NCBI GenBank assembly: GCA_035654775.1
Contig: DASRWB010000030.1
Location: 1 to 20,620 of the forward strand
Source of the DNA: HKST-UBA85 sp035654775
Lineage (GTDB): Bacteria; Bacteroidota; Bacteroidia; Flavobacteriales; Flavobacteriaceae
Direction of reading: 5' to 3'
DNA length: 20,620 bases
Below are positions 1 to 7,313 of this stretch, in pieces. Numbering within the stretch: the stretch's first letter is position 1; every line of letters begins with the position of its first letter. The translations under genes and the position numbers were made by a program. The notes below the pieces were generated by a model, which saw only the letters and a program-made list of their open reading frames with translations, was not told where the DNA came from and ran no database searches.

Positions 1-2265
1 TATTTTTATGAAATTCCGGATTCTCTTTTTGAACGAGAAATGCTGATGGTAACCCGAATTTCCAAAACCGCCAGCGGAGTTGGCTTTGGCGGTGGCAAAC
101 AAAACACACAGGTTCTGCGCTGGCAAAAGAAAGACAAAAAAGTATTGCTAAGAATTGTATCTCATGATGTTGTGGCCTCCGACTCACTGCCTATACATCA
201 AGCCGTGGTAAATTCCAATTTTGAACCCGTACTGTTTACGTTTCCTATCAAAGCAATCAGCAAAGATTCTTTAAATACCGTAATTGATGTTACAGATTTA
301 TTTGATACCGATGTCAAAGCTTTGGGGCTTAATTACCGCGGAAGAAAAGCGTATAAAGTTTCCAAGGTAGAAAAAGATAAATCCTTTATTGAGTCTGTTA
401 AAAGCTATCCCTTAAACATTGAAGCCAGACACGTAAAAACCTATGCCGCCTCAGAACCGCCTTCCAATACAAGCTCCGGAACCATTTCTTTGGAAATAAA
501 CAATTCTATGATTTTGCTTCCCAAAGAACCTATGAAACGCCGTTACTTTGATGAACGTGTAGGATGGTTTACCAGCAGCAGTATAGACTATGGCGATGAA
601 GCACAAAGAAGTAAAACCAAAACATTCTTAGATCGCTGGCGTCTGGAGGTCAAAGAAGAAGACATCGACAAATTCAAACGCGGTGAACTTGTAGAACCCA
701 AAAAACCTATTGTATATTACATAGACCCTGCTACTCCTGAAAAATGGAGAAAATACATAAAACAAGGCATAGAAGACTGGCAAATAGCCTTTGAAGCGGC
801 CGGTTTTAAAAAGGCCATTATTGCTAAAGATCCTCCGTCGCCTGAAGAAGATCCTGAATGGAGTCCTGAGGATGTACGCTATTCTGTTGTTCGTTATTTA
901 GCTTCGCCTATCCCTAACGCAAACGGACCTCACGTTAGCGACCCCAGAAGCGGAGAAATACTGGAAAGTGATATCAATTGGTACCACAATGTCATGTCCT
1001 TACTAAGGGGTTGGTTTTTTGTACAAACGGCAGCAATCAATCCGGAAGCGCAGAGCCCTGAGTTTAAAGATGAGATCATGGGCAGGTTAATTCGCTTTGT
1101 ATCTTCGCACGAAGTAGGTCACACTTTGGGATTACCTCACAATATGGGCAGTAGCTATGCCTATCCGGTTGAAAAACTCAGAGACCCGGAATTCACAAAG
1201 CAATACGGTACGGCACCTTCCATTATGGATTATGCCCGTTTTAACTACGTGGCACAACCCGAAGACGGCGATGTCGCCTTAATGCCCAATATTGGTGTGT
1301 ACGACAAATATGCCATCAACTGGGGTTACCGTCCTATTCTTGATACGTCTGAAGAAGAAGAAAAAAGTATTCTCAATCAATGGATTTTAGAACATGCCGG
1401 AGATCCTATGTATCGTTTTGGACATCAACAGGCCGGTGATGTGGTAGACCCAAGCTCTCAAACTGAGGATCTAGGGAATGATGCCATGCTGGCAAGTCAC
1501 TATGGTATTTTAAATCTTAAGCGGATTGTGCCCAACTTGATTACATGGACAACAGCACCGGGAGAGGATTATGATGATCTTGAAGAAATGTATGGCCATG
1601 TCATTTCTCAATTCAATCGGTATATGGGGCACGTTTCCAGTAATATTGGTGGCGTTTATGAAAACTATAAAACCGCCGACCAGGATGGTGCCGTTTATAC
1701 GCCTGTTCCCAAGGCGCATCAAAAAAAAGCATTACAATTCTTGATTGACAATCTGTTTGAAACACCCGAATGGCTTATTGATGAAAACATATTCAACAAA
1801 ATTGAATACTCCGGTTCTGTAGAAAGAGTAAGAAGTTTACAGGCGCGAACTTTAAACAACGTCTTGTCGTTAGGACGCATGCAGCGTATGATAGAAAACG
1901 AAACCTTAAACGGAAACGACGCCTATAAACTTACCGATATGGTGCGTGATTTACGCAATGGAATCTGGAGCGAACTACAAAACGGAAGAACTATAGATAC
2001 CTACAAACGCAATTTACAAAGGGCTCATATAGACCGCTTGGCCTACTTGCTGACTGCTCCTGACCAAAGGAAAATTGACAGAAGCAGCTATGTGAAATCC
2101 ACAGCAGTCACTACCAGTCAATCGGATATTCGCGCCGTAGCTCGTGCTGAATTGAAAACCATACAACGTATGGCCAAAAGAGCAGCTGCCAACAGTTCCG
2201 GCATGAAGCGTATTCACCTTCAGGATATTGCAGATCGTATCGATTTGATTCTCAATCCGAAATAA
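1..2265 (+). CDS. Zinc-dependent metalloprotease (DUF5117/DUF4953 type), 5' end cut by window
   Basis: Probable secreted or periplasmic zinc protease of the large Bacteroidota family that carries DUF5118, DUF5117 and a metzincin-like catalytic domain (DUF4953); the substrate is unknown. The reading frame is open from base 1, so the real start lies upstream. The ATG at 40 (EREMLMVTRIS) is internal to the conserved DUF5117 region, and roughly the first hundred residues, including the signal peptide, are missing. Counting from that ATG, the zinc motif HEVGHTLGLPH is at residues 357-367 and fits HExxHxxGxxH. A Met-turn-like SIMDYARF follows around Met396, about the spacing expected of a metzincin. 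The C-terminal third is long and helical with no obvious sorting domain. It ends at TAA 2263-2265, 20 bases before a strong hairpin. The family assignment is firm; its biological role is inference. Confidence 0.9.
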   Translation, partial: YFYEIPDSLFEREMLMVTRISKTASGVGFGGGKQNTQVLRWQKKDKKVLLRIVSHDVVASDSLPIHQAVVNSNFEPVLFTFPIKAISKDSLNTVIDVTDLFDTDVKALGLNYRGRKAYKVSKVEKDKSFIESVKSYPLNIEARHVKTYAASEPPSNTSSGTISLEINNSMILLPKEPMKRRYFDERVGWFTSSSIDYGDEAQRSKTKTFLDRWRLEVKEEDIDKFKRGELVEPKKPIVYYIDPATPEKWRKYIKQGIEDWQIAFEAAGFKKAIIAKDPPSPEEDPEWSPEDVRYSVVRYLASPIPNANGPHVSDPRSGEILESDINWYHNVMSLLRGWFFVQTAAINPEAQSPEFKDEIMGRLIRFVSSHEVGHTLGLPHNMGSSYAYPVEKLRDPEFTKQYGTAPSIMDYARFNYVAQPEDGDVALMPNIGVYDKYAINWGYRPILDTSEEEEKSILNQWILEHAGDPMYRFGHQQAGDVVDPSSQTEDLGNDAMLASHYGILNLKRIVPNLITWTTAPGEDYDDLEEMYGHVISQFNRYMGHVSSNIGGVYENYKTADQDGAVYTPVPKAHQKKALQFLIDNLFETPEWLIDENIFNKIEYSGSVERVRSLQARTLNNVLSLGRMQRMIENETLNGNDAYKLTDMVRDLRNGIWSELQNGRTIDTYKRNLQRAHIDRLAYLLTAPDQRKIDRSSYVKSTAVTTSQSDIRAVARAELKTIQRMAKRAAANSSGMKRIHLQDIADRIDLILNPK

Positions 2266-2285
2266 AGAAAATCCATTATTCAAAA

Positions 2286-2337
2286 GATTAAAAAACAAAA
2301 AGGCAGTGTTCAGACACTGCCTTTTTGTTTTTTAATC
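2286..2337. terminator. Bidirectional terminator, 24-bp perfect stem
   Basis: The left arm 2286-2309 and right arm 2314-2337 are exact reverse complements (24 bp) around a TCAG loop. The GC core GGCAGTGT/ACACTGCC is flanked by an A-tract on one side and a T-tract on the other, so it works as an intrinsic terminator on both strands. It sits between the convergent metalloprotease gene (ends 2265) and rsmI (ends 2362) and can serve both. Confidence 0.9.
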
Positions 2338-2361
2338 TCCTAAAACTAGGGAAACACTACC

Positions 2362-3033
2362 CTATTTTTTTCCGCCAACCACAAGAACAAGTTCCCCTTT
2401 CGGGGGTTTCCGGGTGTAATGTTCCAAAACTTCTTTGGCAGTACCCCGAATGGTTTCTTCATATAGTTTGGTTAATTCCCGAGACACCGAAACGAGTCTC
2501 TCTTCACCAAAATAGACACAAAAATCAGTTAGTGTTTTAATTAACTTATGTGGACTTTCATAAAAAATCATGGTTCGGGTTTCTTGTGTCAGGAAAGTCA
2601 ATCGGGTTTGACGGCCTTTTTTCACCGGTAAAAATCCTTCAAACACAAATTTATCGTTAGGCAATCCACTATTTACCAAGGCCGGTACAAAAGCGGTTGC
2701 GCCGGGTAAACATTCAATTTCTATATTGTTTTCTATAGCCGCTCTGGTAAGCAGAAATCCGGGATCGGAAATGGCCGGTGTTCCGGCGTCGCTGATTAAG
2801 GCAATGGTTGTTCCGTTTTTGAGTTTATTTATTATTCCTTCCAGCACTTTGTGTTCGTTATGCATATGATACGACTGCGACGATGTGCTAATACTAAAGT
2901 GCTTTAAAAGCTTTCCAGAGGTACGCGTGTCTTCGGCTAAAATTAAATCGACTTCCTTTAAAACCTCAAGTGCTCTTAGGGTAATGTCTTTAAGGTTTCC
3001 TATAGGCGTGGGAACAAGATAGAGTTTGCTCAT
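2362..3033 (-). CDS. rsmI: 16S rRNA (cytidine1402-2'-O)-methyltransferase
   Basis: Transfers a methyl group from S-adenosylmethionine to the 2'-O of C1402 in 16S rRNA, in the decoding centre. The 223-residue protein opens with the family signature (YLVPTPIGNLKDIT, residues 5-18), followed by LAEDTRTSGKLL and the SAM-site loop ALISDAGTPAISDPG. The C-terminus KGELVLVVGG closes the tetrapyrrole-methylase fold. It is shorter than the E. coli protein (about 286 residues) because the C-terminal extension is absent, which I believe is usual in Bacteroidota. The start codon shares one base with the stop of the upstream gene (TAATG), so the two are probably translationally coupled. Confidence 0.95.
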   Translation of the reverse strand: MSKLYLVPTPIGNLKDITLRALEVLKEVDLILAEDTRTSGKLLKHFSISTSSQSYHMHNEHKVLEGIINKLKNGTTIALISDAGTPAISDPGFLLTRAAIENNIEIECLPGATAFVPALVNSGLPNDKFVFEGFLPVKKGRQTRLTFLTQETRTMIFYESPHKLIKTLTDFCVYFGEERLVSVSRELTKLYEETIRGTAKEVLEHYTRKPPKGELVLVVGGKK

Positions 3034-3764
3034 TAATTAAATTTACTTTCAATGATTTCCATAAGTCGTTCTTCATATTCTTCTTTTCCGTTCCAATTGT
3101 AATCCGGCTTTACTACTGAGGTGATTAATGTTTTGGCCTCGGCAAAATTTGCTGTGGTGTTTATTTGTGAAATCACCCGCTCATAATCCTGCACATTGCC
3201 ATTAAAAAGGTGTTTTATAAAGGCGAGTTTGTCATTGAGTCCAATGTTTAAGCCGGTGTTTTTGAGCTTATCGTTGAGTGATTTTTTTTGAGTACCATTC
3301 TGGGAAACCGGTTCAAAGACAGGCATTTCCTGAAAATCAGCTACAATATCTTCAATGTGTATTTTGTGTTGATCCGGAAGCGGATGATTTTTGGACTCAG
3401 GTTCACCGGTGTTGATTTCTTCATCCTCAGGCATTTGTGAAACAATATCTTTAATGGTATTAATGGCCGGGTTCATAATGCCATCGTCTTCCACATCGTC
3501 CAAGTTAATGTAAATTTTATCTTCCACTTCAATATTATCACTAAAGGTGTTGTTAAATGCCTTATCCAGCATTCCAAAAAAGGAAGAATCGCTCCCTATT
3601 GTTGGCATGTCACCTTCGAAATTTTCGTGTGCAAATTTTAATACGGCCAGCTTTTCATAAAGTAAAGCCACTTCGTCATACATTTTTACCACATCTTCTT
3701 TTCCTTTTAGCTTGAGAATCCTATGGGCAATGCTTACCAATTCAGACTCTAGTTTCTTCTTCAT
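3033..3764 (-). CDS. Conserved hypothetical protein upstream of rsmI
   Basis: Function not recognised. The 243 residues divide into three parts. The N-terminus (about 1-75) is helical and charged (KKKLESELVSIAHRILKLKG). The middle (about 75-165) is acidic, low in complexity and probably disordered. The C-terminal block (about 170-243) contains LNIGLNDKLAFIKHLFNGN, QDYERVISQINT and a final VKPDYNWNGKEEYEERLMEII. From memory that last block recurs in similar-sized Flavobacteriia proteins of unknown function, so this is a conserved family and not a random ORF. There is no signal peptide or membrane segment, so it is expected in the cytoplasm. The stop overlaps the rsmI start by one base, so the two genes form one transcription unit. 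A link to ribosome or RNA work is only guilt by association. Confidence 0.8.
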   Translation of the reverse strand: MKKKLESELVSIAHRILKLKGKEDVVKMYDEVALLYEKLAVLKFAHENFEGDMPTIGSDSSFFGMLDKAFNNTFSDNIEVEDKIYINLDDVEDDGIMNPAINTIKDIVSQMPEDEEINTGEPESKNHPLPDQHKIHIEDIVADFQEMPVFEPVSQNGTQKKSLNDKLKNTGLNIGLNDKLAFIKHLFNGNVQDYERVISQINTTANFAEAKTLITSVVKPDYNWNGKEEYEERLMEIIESKFN

Positions 3765-3842
3765 AACTTTTAAATTTTATTCCAATTATTGCTTTTTATT
3801 TTTAATAAATTTATGCCACCTTTATAAAAACGTAATTCGTTT

Positions 3843-3850
3843 TAGGTTTA
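3843..3850 (+). promoter_or_regulatory. Possible -7 box of tdk
   Basis: TAGGTTTA differs by one base from the Bacteroidota -7 consensus TAnnTTTG and lies 17 bases before the tdk ATG. No clear TTG -33 element is visible, so the call is weak. Confidence 0.3.
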
Positions 3851-3866
3851 GTGTTAAAATTACAAA

Positions 3867-4514
3867 ATGTTTCTCGAAAATACAGTAAATCATAAAGAAC
3901 AATTTGGGTGGATAGAAGTAATTTGCGGGTCCATGTTTTCCGGTAAAACCGAAGAACTGATCCGCAGGTTAAAACGCGCTCAGTTTGCCCGGCAAAAAGT
4001 AGAAATTTTTAAGCCGGCTATTGACGTGCGTTATGACGAGGAAAAAGTAATTTCTCATGATGCTAACGAAATACGTTCTACTCCGGTTCCTGCCGCGGCC
4101 AATATTCCTATTTTAGCCGATGGTTGTGATGTAGTAGGCATTGATGAGGCGCAATTTTTTGACGATGAAATTGTGCGGGTATGCAACGATTTGGCCAACA
4201 AAGGCATTCGTGTTATTGTGGCCGGTTTAGACATGGATTTTAAAGGAAATCCTTTTGGCCCTATGCCGTATCTTATGGCAACGGCTGAGTATGTTACCAA
4301 AGTACATGCCATTTGCACAAAAACAGGTAATCTGGCGCAATACAGCTACAGAAAATCTAAAAATGACGATCTGGTGCTGCTAGGTGAAGTTGAAGAGTAT
4401 GAACCCTTAAGCCGAGCTGCATTTTACAAAACGATGATGCGTGATAAAGTAAGAAACATGAAGGTAAACGATGCGGAAGAAGTTTCGTCTAAATCCAAGA
4501 ACAACGATGGGTAA
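3867..4514 (+). CDS. tdk: Thymidine kinase (type II, TK1-like)
   Basis: Phosphorylates thymidine to dTMP with ATP in the pyrimidine salvage pathway. The 215 residues carry the P-loop GSMFSGKT (21-28), the catalytic DEAQFF with Glu94, and the lasso-type C-terminal region. TK1-type enzymes usually have a structural zinc held by two CxxC pairs. Here the first pair reads CTKT (Cys150, Thr153) and the second reads SRAA (Ser182, Ala185), so three of four ligands are missing. I believe this is common in Bacteroidota and does not indicate a pseudogene, since all nucleotide-binding motifs are intact. The ATG at 3867 is the first in frame. The gene overlaps the downstream alr start by 8 bases (ATGGGTAA). 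Confidence 0.95.
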   Translation: MFLENTVNHKEQFGWIEVICGSMFSGKTEELIRRLKRAQFARQKVEIFKPAIDVRYDEEKVISHDANEIRSTPVPAAANIPILADGCDVVGIDEAQFFDDEIVRVCNDLANKGIRVIVAGLDMDFKGNPFGPMPYLMATAEYVTKVHAICTKTGNLAQYSYRKSKNDDLVLLGEVEEYEPLSRAAFYKTMMRDKVRNMKVNDAEEVSSKSKNNDG

Positions 4515-5613
4515 AGTACAAGAAACTACATTAGAAATAGATTTAAACGCACTCGCCCACAACTTCCATTTCCTCAAGTCCAAGTTCGCTTCAACGGTAA
4601 AATTTATGGCCGTAGTAAAAGCCTTTGCCTACGGAAGTGATGCCGTAGTTGTAGCCAAAAAACTCGAACAACTTGGTGCCGATTATTTTGCTGTGGCTTT
4701 TGCCCGCGAAGGTGTAGCCCTAAGAGATGCCGGTATAAAAACTCCCATTTTGGTACTGCATCCACAGCCTTCGGATTTTGAAATCTTACTTGACAAGTGT
4801 CTGGAGCCAAACCTATACAGTTTGTCTGTACTGCGCACTTTTATTGCTGTTGCAGAAAAAGAACAGCAGCAAAATTATCCCGTACACCTTGAATTCAACA
4901 CCGGCTTAAACCGATTGGGATTATCTTGCGAAGCAACCTCTGAAATTGCTGATTTGCTTTCCAAAAGCACTGCTGTAAAGGTGAAAAGTGTGTTTTCTCA
5001 TATGGCTGCCAGTGAAGATGAAAACGAAAAAAAATTTACTCAAAACCAGATAAGCAAGTTTAAGATTGCTGCTTCGGCTCTTGAAAAAGTGTTAGGGCAT
5101 TCCCTTTGTCGCCACATGTGTAATACTTCAGGAATTTTTAATTATCCCGAAGCCCATTTTGATATGGTAAGAAGCGGTATTGGTCTTTACGGTTTTGGAA
5201 ACAACCTTGAATTTGACAATCAGTTAAAACCTGTATCCCAATTAAAATCTTTAATTTCACAACTTCACACTTTGCAGCCCGGTGATAGTCTAGGATATAA
5301 CAGAGCCTTTATTGCGCAGAAAAAAACAAAGTCGGCCACCATTCCTATAGGTCATGCCGACGGCATAGGAAGGCAATACGGAAACGGAAAAGGCTATGTG
5401 TTTATCCATGGACAAAAGGCTTCTATCCTTGGAAATGTGTGTATGGATATGCTTATGGTGGATGTCACTCATATCCCTTGCAAAGAAGGTGATGAAGTGA
5501 TTTTTTTTGATGCCCATTACTCAGCCAACACCTTAGCCGAAACTGCTAAAACCATTTCTTACGAACTCATTACCGGGGTTTCCCAGCGCGTAAAAAGAGT
5601 AATAATAAATTAA
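4507..5613 (+). CDS. alr: Alanine racemase
   Basis: PLP-dependent interconversion of L- and D-alanine, supplying D-Ala for peptidoglycan. Using the ATG at 4507 the protein has 368 residues. The PLP lysine is Lys38 in VVKAFAYGSD, and the opposing catalytic tyrosine is Tyr264 in SLGYNRAF. The substrate-site and C-terminal motifs GLNRLG, MVRSGIGLYG and GNVCMDMLMVDVT are present. I prefer 4507 to the in-frame ATG at 4471: the extra 12 residues are basic and unlike the family N-terminus, which begins close to ETTLEIDLNALAHN, and 4507 leaves only an 8-base overlap with tdk. The overlap implies co-transcription and coupled translation with tdk, although the pathways differ. Confidence 0.95.
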   Translation: MGKVQETTLEIDLNALAHNFHFLKSKFASTVKFMAVVKAFAYGSDAVVVAKKLEQLGADYFAVAFAREGVALRDAGIKTPILVLHPQPSDFEILLDKCLEPNLYSLSVLRTFIAVAEKEQQQNYPVHLEFNTGLNRLGLSCEATSEIADLLSKSTAVKVKSVFSHMAASEDENEKKFTQNQISKFKIAASALEKVLGHSLCRHMCNTSGIFNYPEAHFDMVRSGIGLYGFGNNLEFDNQLKPVSQLKSLISQLHTLQPGDSLGYNRAFIAQKKTKSATIPIGHADGIGRQYGNGKGYVFIHGQKASILGNVCMDMLMVDVTHIPCKEGDEVIFFDAHYSANTLAETAKTISYELITGVSQRVKRVIIN

Positions 5614-5643
5614 ATTATATCTCGCTTTAAAAAATTTTACCTA

Positions 5644-5667
5644 TTTTTAGTTTTCACTAACTAAAAA
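5644..5667. repeat. 9-bp inverted repeat before mscL
   Basis: TTTTTAGTT (5644-5652) and AACTAAAAA (5659-5667) are exact reverse complements around TTCACT, ending 10 bases before the mscL start. The repeat is AT-rich, so it would be a weak terminator for alr. It could instead be an operator or a leader hairpin. A TATTTTTA -7-like box (5642-5649) overlaps its left arm. Confidence 0.45.
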
Positions 5668-5677
5668 TTATTCAATT

Positions 5678-6079
5678 ATGGGAATGCTTAAAGAATTTAA
5701 GGATTTTGCAATGAAGGGAAACCTTGTTGACATTGCAGTAGGTTTTGTTATGGGTGCTGCTTTTAACAAAGTAGTTTCTTCATTCACCGGAGGCATTGTT
5801 TCTCCTTTAATAGGACTGTTATTTAATGCCGACTTTAAAGACTTAAAATATGTTATCACCGAAGGCATCACTAATGCTGAAGGCGTTGTTGAAGGTGAAG
5901 TTGCTGTTTTTTGGGGAGAATTTTTAACAAACGTTATTGATTTTATTATTGTAGCTTTCGTGATGTTTATGATAGTGAAAGCTGTTAATAAAATGAAAAA
6001 AACCGAAGAACCGGCAGCTCCTGCAGGTCCTTCTGAGATAGACTTACTTAAAGAAATCAGAGACGCTCTTAAAAAATAA
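5678..6079 (+). CDS. mscL: Large-conductance mechanosensitive channel
   Basis: Homopentameric inner-membrane channel that opens under membrane tension to release solutes during hypo-osmotic shock. The 133 residues match the usual MscL length. The N-terminal amphipathic helix EFKDFAMKGN leads into the pore-lining TM1 (DIAVGFVMGAAFNKVVSSF, about 17-35). A periplasmic loop with ADFKDLKYVI follows, then TM2 (about 86-107, DFIIVAFVMFMIVKAVNKM). After an Ala/Pro-rich linker, the C-terminal helix EIDLLKEIRDALKK forms the cytoplasmic bundle. It has its own terminator downstream and a 64-base gap upstream, so it is probably a single-gene unit. Confidence 0.97.
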   Translation: MGMLKEFKDFAMKGNLVDIAVGFVMGAAFNKVVSSFTGGIVSPLIGLLFNADFKDLKYVITEGITNAEGVVEGEVAVFWGEFLTNVIDFIIVAFVMFMIVKAVNKMKKTEEPAAPAGPSEIDLLKEIRDALKK

Positions 6080-6110
6080 GTAGCCACCGCTACATTACAT
6101 ATACTAACCT

Positions 6111-6142
6111 AAACCACTTCCTAACACGAAGTGGTTTTTTTT
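6111..6142 (+). terminator. Intrinsic terminator of mscL
   Basis: AAACCACTTC (6111-6120) pairs exactly with GAAGTGGTTT (6128-6137) around a 7-base loop, and the T-run continues to 6142. It lies 32 bases after the mscL stop. The A-rich left arm could give weak termination on the other strand as well. Confidence 0.85.
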
Positions 6143-6205
6143 ATGAAATTATTATAAAATGCAAGAGGTTTATTGATTATTTTTATTGCGAAAAATTAAA
6201 TTAAG

Positions 6206-7195
6206 ATGAAAGTAGCTGTCGTTGGAGCCACTGGCATGGTAGGTCAAGTAATGCTGGCCGTTTTAGCCGAAAGAAATTTTCCCGTTTCAGAATTGATTCC
6301 GGTTGCCTCAGTTAACTCTGTGGGAAAACCTATTGTATTTAAAAATAATGAATACCCGGTTTGTGGTATCGAAGAAGCACTTTCAAAATCTCCGGATATT
6401 GCTTTGTTTTCGGCCGGAGGTTCTACTTCATTAGAATGGGCTCCAAAATTTGCTGCTGCAGGAACTACCGTAATCGATAATTCTTCGGCATGGCGCATGG
6501 ATTTGGACAAGCCTTTAGTTGTGCCCGAAATAAATGCTTCCATTCTGACAAAAAAAGATAAAATTATAGCAAATCCCAATTGCTCTACGATTCAAATGGT
6601 GATGGCCTTGGCGCCATTACACAAAAAATATGGTATTAAAAGAATTGTAGTTTCAACCTATCAATCGGTTTCCGGCACCGGTGCCAAAGCGGTAAGACAG
6701 ATGGAAAATGAAACCGCAGGAATTACCGGAGATATGGCTTATCACTATCCCATTCACAGAAATGCCATTCCACATTGTGATGTGTTTGAAGAAAACGGGT
6801 ACACTAAAGAAGAAATGAAACTGGTTAGAGAAACTCAAAAAATACTCGACGACAAGTCCATTGCTGTTACTGCTACTGCGGTACGAATACCCACTTCCGG
6901 AGGTCACAGTGAAGCTGTTAATGTGGCTTTTGAAAACGATTTCAGTATTTCTGAAGTTAGGAAAATTCTGGCTGACACACCTGGAATTACACTACAGGAC
7001 AATACTGATACACATACTTACCCTATGCCTGTTTTTGCTCACGGAAAGGATGACGTGTTTGTGGGCAGAATTCGAAGAGATGAATCTCAGCCCAACACGC
7101 TTAACCTGTGGATTGTAGCTGACAATTTAAGAAAGGGTGCTGCTACAAATACAGTGCAAATTGCTGAATACCTTGTTGCAAATTCCTTAGTTTAG
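6206..7195 (+). CDS. asd: Aspartate-semialdehyde dehydrogenase
   Basis: NADPH-dependent reduction of aspartyl phosphate to aspartate semialdehyde, the branch point to lysine/diaminopimelate, threonine and methionine. The 329-residue protein begins with the Rossmann motif VAVVGATGMVGQ. The catalytic cysteine is Cys126 in NPNCSTIQ, and the acid/base histidine is His234 in IPTSGGHSEAVNV. The segment STYQSVSGTGAKA contacts substrate in this family. The C-terminal NLWIVADNLRKGAATN is characteristic. The start follows an A-rich leader (AAATTAAG) typical of this phylum, where Shine-Dalgarno sites are weak. It stands alone after the mscL terminator. Confidence 0.97.
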   Translation: MKVAVVGATGMVGQVMLAVLAERNFPVSELIPVASVNSVGKPIVFKNNEYPVCGIEEALSKSPDIALFSAGGSTSLEWAPKFAAAGTTVIDNSSAWRMDLDKPLVVPEINASILTKKDKIIANPNCSTIQMVMALAPLHKKYGIKRIVVSTYQSVSGTGAKAVRQMENETAGITGDMAYHYPIHRNAIPHCDVFEENGYTKEEMKLVRETQKILDDKSIAVTATAVRIPTSGGHSEAVNVAFENDFSISEVRKILADTPGITLQDNTDTHTYPMPVFAHGKDDVFVGRIRRDESQPNTLNLWIVADNLRKGAATNTVQIAEYLVANSLV

Positions 7196-7313
7196 CTAAG
7201 AAATTTTTGCTTTCGTGGTGTTTTTTACAGTACATTCTTGCAAATTAGCTAAAGAATTAACTTTTCTTTACACATATTTATTATATTAGCGTCCCTCTTT
7301 ATAAAAGCTACTA

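Noticed and set aside
4471..4506. Upstream in-frame start for alanine racemase
   Set aside because: Adds 12 basic residues unlike the family N-terminus and would deepen the overlap with tdk to 44 bases; ATG 4507 fits the family better.
5668..6087. 139-codon ORF opposite mscL
   Set aside because: Almost perfectly antisense to mscL, low-complexity composition and no family resemblance; a shadow of the coding strand.
7178..7210. Hairpin-like sequence spanning the asd stop codon
   Set aside because: CTTAG/CTAAG pairs and extends with a mismatch and bulge, but the T-run lies inside the stem rather than after it, and the stop codon is in the loop. Not convincing as a terminator.
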